Source: Bisporella sp. PMI_857
Taxonomy: Eukaryota; Ascomycota; Leotiomycetes; Helotiales; Helotiaceae
Assembly (NCBI GenBank): GCA_021307315.1
Contig: JAJSPD010000023.1
Coordinates: 434,001-498,000 of the forward strand
Length of the DNA: 64,000 nucleotides
Direction of reading: 5' to 3'
Position numbers and translations under genes: made by a program. Shown here one piece after another: positions 59,017 through 64,000 of this stretch (position 1 is the stretch's first letter; each line of letters begins with the position of its first letter). The notes beneath the pieces were generated by a model. It was given only the letters and a program-made list of their open reading frames with translations. It was not told the DNA's origin and did no database searches.

Positions 59017-62000
59017 TCAAGCGAAATACGCTCGTAAAGTTTGTTGCTGCTCCGCGGGAACTTGTTGTAAGAGTTGTGCACCATCAACCCCAGATTCCGC
59101 TATGAGTTTCTTTGCTGCCACGGCAACCATGCTGGCGGTCTCACCCTGCAAAGTCTCCGCATATAAGGCTTCGGCAATGAAAACAAACACCTTTGATGCC
59201 TGCGTGATCACGGCCGGATTTTGTCTATAGTAGAATTAGATTAGATAGGTACGGAATACGATAGTAACTTACTGATTAATCAATTGCGCAAGATACCCAT
59301 ACGCATATGGCGCAGCCTCCTCGTCGTTGATGATAGGGAATGTGTCGATCCACTTATTAATGACTTCTTGGCCGTTCTCAACATTAGATGGATTGAAATG
59401 TAAAATTTTCGAAATTGCTGCGCATGCATTCTCTGTTGCATATACATCGTCGTCTCCTCGCGCATTAGGTACTTGGGTTACATCGAAAAGTAATGGAATA
59501 GCAGCTCCTACGAATTGCGACCATTGCGAGCCTCCCTTTTGTGCTGCAACGCCGATGCCATAGGCTGCTGCTTGTCTATTTGCGGGAGCTGTATCTTTGC
59601 AACCCTGGACAAGCGGTTCGATAATGAATTGTTGGTATGCCCAACTGCGCTCGCCACAAAACTCAAGCACGTCATCCACAATGCATAGTCCCCATTGTCT
59701 CTGTGTTGAGTCTTGGCTTTTGAGGAAGTTTGTGTATGTTACATGGAGCTGCTCCCATGCTGGAAGGAAAGCAACACCATGGTTTTTGAATATGCAATGG
59801 AAAGCTTTGTTCATGTCAGAGAGTAGTGTTTGATCATCCTCGATCGCATAAAGAAGCTCCTCTAGCTCTTCATCGCCATCTTCATGGTTATTTTCCAGCT
59901 TCTCTTCGGCTCTGGCAACGACACGGTCCGTGTAATCTTCTAAAGCTGTCTTTACTGCGTCCATAAAGAGATTCATGTGCCGTTCAGTAAGGCAATTCTT
60001 TCCCATAAGTTCAACGGACTCATAGAAGCACTGGTACATCTCGGCTAGGGTGTCAATAGCAGGCTCGGCGCTCAAACACTCAAGCACCTTGACTATCGTG
60101 GCGTTCCACAAATTTTGCAACTGTTCTGATGGTCCAAAATGCTTCTTGTAAGCTTTTAGCAGCTGTGGTACTAGCTTGGCAGACACCACACGAACAGGGT
60201 CGTGGAAAAAGAAACCAAGACCAGGTATAGCAATTTGTTCCATAGCAACTTCGACATAGGGAGCGAACGCAGCTTCAAGAACAGAGGCGTAGACAACTAA
60301 AAGTTCGATAGCCATGTGCTTGTCGTCCAGAGTGCTTGTCTTGATACCGATAACCTTCCCTCTCAAAGGCACTAATTCCCAGCCGTCCTCTTGTTGAATC
60401 TGTCCAGCCTGTTCATCGTCATCTAGCAGCTGAATGTCTGCTTTTGAGCTAGCCAATGCAATAAGCGGTGGCATTACATTTGGTAAGAATGGCACGAAAT
60501 CCTGACCTAAGACTCTACACATCCTTCCCCAGCAGTGCATCAGGTACTGTGCTTGAGGATCGTCGTCATCGGTAATGCCTTTCTGAATGGTGTCCAATAC
60601 ATTAACCAACTTCATAGAATCGGCACCAAGAGCCTCCTTTCCGACAGCCAGAGCAATGAGAGTTGCACACTCCATCGCCTTAGCTCTGAGGAGTCTGATC
60701 TCCTTGGCGTTCTCTTGTTGGAGGACTGTGAATAGCAGAGGCATCAAAGTGCTGTAGTATTTAGTAAATGCAGCCTCAGCAGAATCGGCAATAGTGGCAA
60801 TAGTCGAAAGGGCTTGCTCCTGAACATATCTCTTTGGACTTTGTAACAGTTGGAAGAGGTGTGTCAAAAGATCGTCTAGGTATGGTTCAAGAATCTCCTT
60901 CTCGGCCTCCTCACAGAAGTTCACTAGCGCTGCCGCAGCATGTGCTTGAACTCGTGGCTCTGGAGAGTCCAGAACTGGAATAATCGATGGCACAACGACT
61001 TGATGATACTTCTGCTGCATAGTGCCGGCAAAATCGGTGCTCATCTGTCCTAGAGCATTACAGCCAGCCCAGCGTACTCGAGAGACTGGATCTCTAAGAG
61101 CCGGAAGCACAAGCTCAAGTACTTTATTAAGCTCGCCTACCATCAAATCTCTACAGCCTTCCGAGATAGCTGATATGGCCATCAATGCTGCATGCCGATC
61201 CTGCCAGTTATCAGAATGCATCATTCTTGGGAGCCAACTGAAGGTTGGTGCTAGAATGGTTTGGCCACCCAGCTTGTTCGCCAGGCGATCCATGCATTGC
61301 TCGCCGGCAACATGGTTAAGATCACTTTCCTCTGGATCCATCTGTAAGGTGTTAACGAATTAAGCAGGCCATCAATTCAGGAAAGAGAGCTTACGTCATC
61401 AGAAGCGTTCCATTCAGCGCAATTGTCGTCGTCCACGCCAATATCGGTCATCAAACTTAGGCATTGGGTAATCATTTCAGTCGTGAACGAAGTGTCCTTT
61501 TTGCACATCGCTGGAGCGTAATCCGCAAATGTTGCCATGAGCTCAAGGGCGTTCTGCCGAGCACCATCTGTGAGCTCTTTGTCTTGAATGACAGATATAC
61601 TGAATGTCACCAAGTCGTGAAACGTCGGCTTGAACATCTTTGGTGCAACCTCAGCCAAATCTATTAGAGATACGAGACCTTTCGCAAGTTCCTCCGAGTC
61701 TTGAGAAGCCTTGATTGGTGGAAGTATATTGAGGACCTCCGGGATCAAGGCGTAATATTTCTGTTGATACTTCTTTGGAATACCACGGAAGAACGATGCA
61801 AATGCTTCCATGGCCGACAGGCGGACCTAATAACTATTGGTTAGCAGTGCTTCTTCCAGATATTTATTATTGGAAACTCACAAAGACCTCCGTATCCTTG
61901 AATCCTTTAGAAAAGGCGGAGAGAACAAGCGCGTCAGGTTGCTTCTCTATCAGTCCAGGGGTGGTGGAGAATATTCGATATGCTATATCTCGCTGCCCGG

Positions 62001-62583
62001 CATCTGCTGAGTTGCTTAATGAGAATAGAGCACTCAATATCTCTGGCCATTCCACATCTATCCATTATCAGTTTGACTAACATAAATAATAAACAGCGCT
62101 CATGCTCTTTTTATCACACATACTATTGTCATAATACTCCCTCGCAATCTCAGCAACGGCGTCACCAATCTTGTTCCTCACGCTGTTAGTCGACTCGCTG
62201 GCCAGAACTTCGAGTAGCTTGGATCGGATGACATGCGCTTGTTCTTGTTGCAAGGACAAGAAGAGTTCGGCATTATCTCCGTTTGGTAGCTTATGGTTTT
62301 TAGATGCTATGCGACGAAAAATAACTGCTCCGAATGAGCGTGTCTGATGATTATTAGCATGATTTTCTCTCCGTAACACAACATCGCGTAATATTCTTAC
62401 TCCTGCTTCACTGGATCCTTGAATTTGCTCGACCAAGCCTAGCAACAGTATCTCAGGTCGCGATGAAGTCCAGTTGTTCTGTAGATGCTCCTCTGCTTTG
62501 CTTCGAATGTCGTTATCAGATGACTGCAGAGCAACGAGTAGCTGTGCAAGCTCGCTGTGAACATCGGGACCAAGGACCGACAT
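59017..62583 (-). CDS. KAP121: importin beta-family karyopherin Kap121/Pse1 (IPO5 type)
   Basis: A nuclear import receptor made of HEAT repeats that binds cargo and RanGTP at the nuclear pore. The exons are 62583-62401, 62343-62124, 62057-61882, 61826-61395, 61341-59273 and 59224-59017, giving 1095 residues, the normal length (yeast Pse1 is 1089). The N-terminus is diagnostic: MSVLGPDVHSELAQLLVALQ, then SKAEEHLQNNW, RPEILLLGLVEQIQ and TRSFGAVIFRRIASK. Later HEAT blocks include VRLSAMEAFASFFRGIPKK, DRHAALMAISAISEGC, VRWAGCNALGQMSTDF and EPRVQAHAAAALVNFCEEAEK. The first intron (62344-62400, 57 nt) has no in-frame stop, so retention would insert 19 residues. It carries GTAAGA, a GCTAAT branch point and CAG, so I treat it as spliced. 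The gene is divergent from Sds23. Confidence 0.95.
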
Positions 62584-63285
62584 ATTGAACGAAGGTAGTG
62601 TTCTTCAAAGGGATGCAATAAAGAAAATGGACGGGTGATATCGCGCGGAGCTCCCGGTGTGCGCAGCTTCAAATGCGCCTACGGGTGCTACCACGAGGGA
62701 ATATGATATTTTGTAACCAGCGCAAGCAAAAGGTCGACCTAGACGGTTGTTTTGAGGTGAAAATTGTGAAGATTCAAAATTATTCTTAAATACAAAGAAT
62801 AATGTTGACACGGGCGGGAGCGCGCTTTGGTGGGGGATTTTCTGCCAGCGACCACTTTCTCGCTTGCACCAATCAACAATGAGCACTAAATGCGTCCACT
62901 TTCTTCTACTACTTCAAGGTCAAAATCCATTCATATTCCCTTTACCAAGTTGAATATGCTTTTGCGAATGGGAAATTCAAATTATTTGCAATCCTTTGCC
63001 GTCAATGGCCCATTACTCACCGAGATTGAAATTTCACATATCGCTCCTGACGTACTTGATCACGTGCTCGGAGAGGAGGGGTAGGTCGATCAGTATTGAA
63101 TGGCATCAGAGCAAAAACGTTACACCGTCAAACGCGTAGCTCATTCCTCTTCTCTGCCTTTCTATGACTGTCAACATCCGGCTGAGGATTACAAGAAGCC
63201 TTATCGCGCATTGATATGAGTAGATTCTTTTAAAGTCTTCTTTGTCTATCAATTCAACCACTATCGGTCGTAAACCAGAGACGCA
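62584..63285. other. divergent intergenic region between Kap121 and Sds23
   Basis: About 700 bases between the two start codons; both promoters must lie here. A 64-codon frame at 62890 is probably chance. Confidence 0.5.
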
Positions 63286-64000
63286 ATGGCTGACCCCGCG
63301 GCTTTGGAAACACCATCTAGGCGGTCTACATCCAGCCCAGGCGTTGTCAGTCATCGCTCAAGCTTTGCAGAGAATCTTAGGCACTCTCCACGCTCGCAAA
63401 GGCACCCATCAATGTCTCAGGCCGGTATCCAGGATTTGCTCAACAATCCGCCAACTCCAAGGTTTTCCGATGCAAGATTTATTGGGCGAGATTGGAGAAG
63501 CATAAGTGTGGGAGAACTGGTGGACACCTCGAAAGTGAGATGGGTCGAGTTGGATACTCCAATTGAGACTGCAACAAAGATACTTGTTGAATCTGGGTCC
63601 CCAAATGTTGTCCTGGTACGAGAGGACACGAACCAAACGTACGGATCCATGCCAGCACGATCGAAAATGTGATTTGCGAAATCATAAGCTAACCTATCTG
63701 GGCAGAACGGCCTGCGATACCTTTGACTATAATGATCTCAATGCTTATCTCCAGGTTGTCGTGGGCCTGGCAAAGCCAGACGGGAGTCAGATCAAGCTTT
63801 ACGATGAACTTGCACAGAAAGCCAAGCAACATTTACCCATTCCACTTCGGGAAACCTCTTCACTTGCCCAGAAGGCTGCTTTAGTTACTCTGTCCGAATC
63901 CAGTAATATATCAAAGGCGGTGGAGATATTTGGCAGTGGGGTCCATCGCATTTTGATCTGTAAAGAGGACTCTACAACTGTCATTGGAATTCTGAGTCAA
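63286..64000 (+). CDS. sds23: Sds23-family CBS-domain protein (3' end beyond the window)
   Basis: The N-terminal part of an Sds23/Moc1-type protein, a CBS-domain regulator linked in fission yeast to PP2A/PP1 inhibition, cell-cycle progression and stress or nutrient response. The exons are 63286-63638 and 63706 to the window edge (212 full codons). The start is MADPAALETPSRR. Then come HRSSFAENLRHSPRSQRHPS and AGIQDLLNNPPTPRFSD, followed by RFIGRDWRSISVGELVDTSK. The first CBS motif is VRWVELDTPIETATKILVES with NVVLVRED; the intron falls just after. The next exon gives CDTFDYNDLNAYLQVVVGLA, then IPLRETSSLAQKAALVTLSE and AVEIFGSGVHRILIC (second CBS). Remaining domains are off the window. Confidence 0.9.

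Overview
The window is nuclear DNA of a filamentous ascomycete (Pezizomycotina). The evidence is short GT-AG introns (mostly 38-95 nt) with CTAAC/CTAAT-type branch points, a White Collar-1 blue-light receptor, a metacaspase, an Rsc1-type chromatin remodeller subunit, a UMTA/LaeA-like methyltransferase and a GH17 cell-wall glucanase. The flavour of the proteins suggests Leotiomycetes, but that is only an impression. I see no bacterial-type element, CRISPR array, rRNA or tRNA, and no clear intact transposon.

Layout. 0.3-2.6 kb: a conserved-looking fungal protein of unknown function (+). 2.6-7.2 kb: gene-poor. 7.2-9.2 kb: metacaspase (+), convergent with a pericentrin/Pcp1-like spindle-pole-body protein (9.9-14.5 kb, -). 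14.9-16.9 kb: SGT1/ecdysoneless-family protein (+), head-to-head with the pericentrin gene. 17.0-18.4 kb: an APH-fold protein that has lost its catalytic residues (-). 18.4-21.5 kb: mostly empty, with two small hypothetical genes. 22.5-24.0 kb: Tan1 THUMP tRNA acetylation adaptor (-). 25.0-27.9 kb: Rsc1/2 bromodomain-BAH protein (-), head-to-head with the OTU1 deubiquitinase (28.3-29.4 kb, +). 30.6-32.0 kb: secreted GH17 glucanase (-), followed by about 3 kb of gene-poor DNA.

35-41 kb holds three co-oriented minus-strand genes with a specialised-metabolism look: a small C2H2 protein, a peroxisomal (-AKL) acyl/aryl-CoA ligase and a SAM methyltransferase. Then come Rsa3 ribosome assembly factor (41.5-42.0, +), a disordered 303-residue protein (42.3-43.3, -), a 904-residue Q-rich nuclear-type protein (43.8-46.6, -) and, divergent from it, a very large, probably mitochondrial protein with a dsRBD-like segment (47.1-51.8, +). 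After another 2.7 kb gene-poor stretch come WC-1 (54.5-58.0, -), importin Kap121/Pse1 (59.0-62.6, -) and, divergent from that, an Sds23 CBS-domain protein cut by the window end (63.3-64.0, +).

Most genes are housekeeping functions (chromatin, nuclear import, tRNA and ribosome maturation, spindle pole, ubiquitin). I rebuilt exon structures by hand from splice consensus and frame continuity. All complete models keep frame from ATG to stop, except that the 5' exon of the 47-52 kb gene is unresolved. Nothing here is convincingly a previously undescribed system. The best leads are alternative ends of WC-1 just after its zinc finger, the 35-41 kb trio, a predicted pseudokinase, and a long hairpin-bearing intron in the metacaspase.
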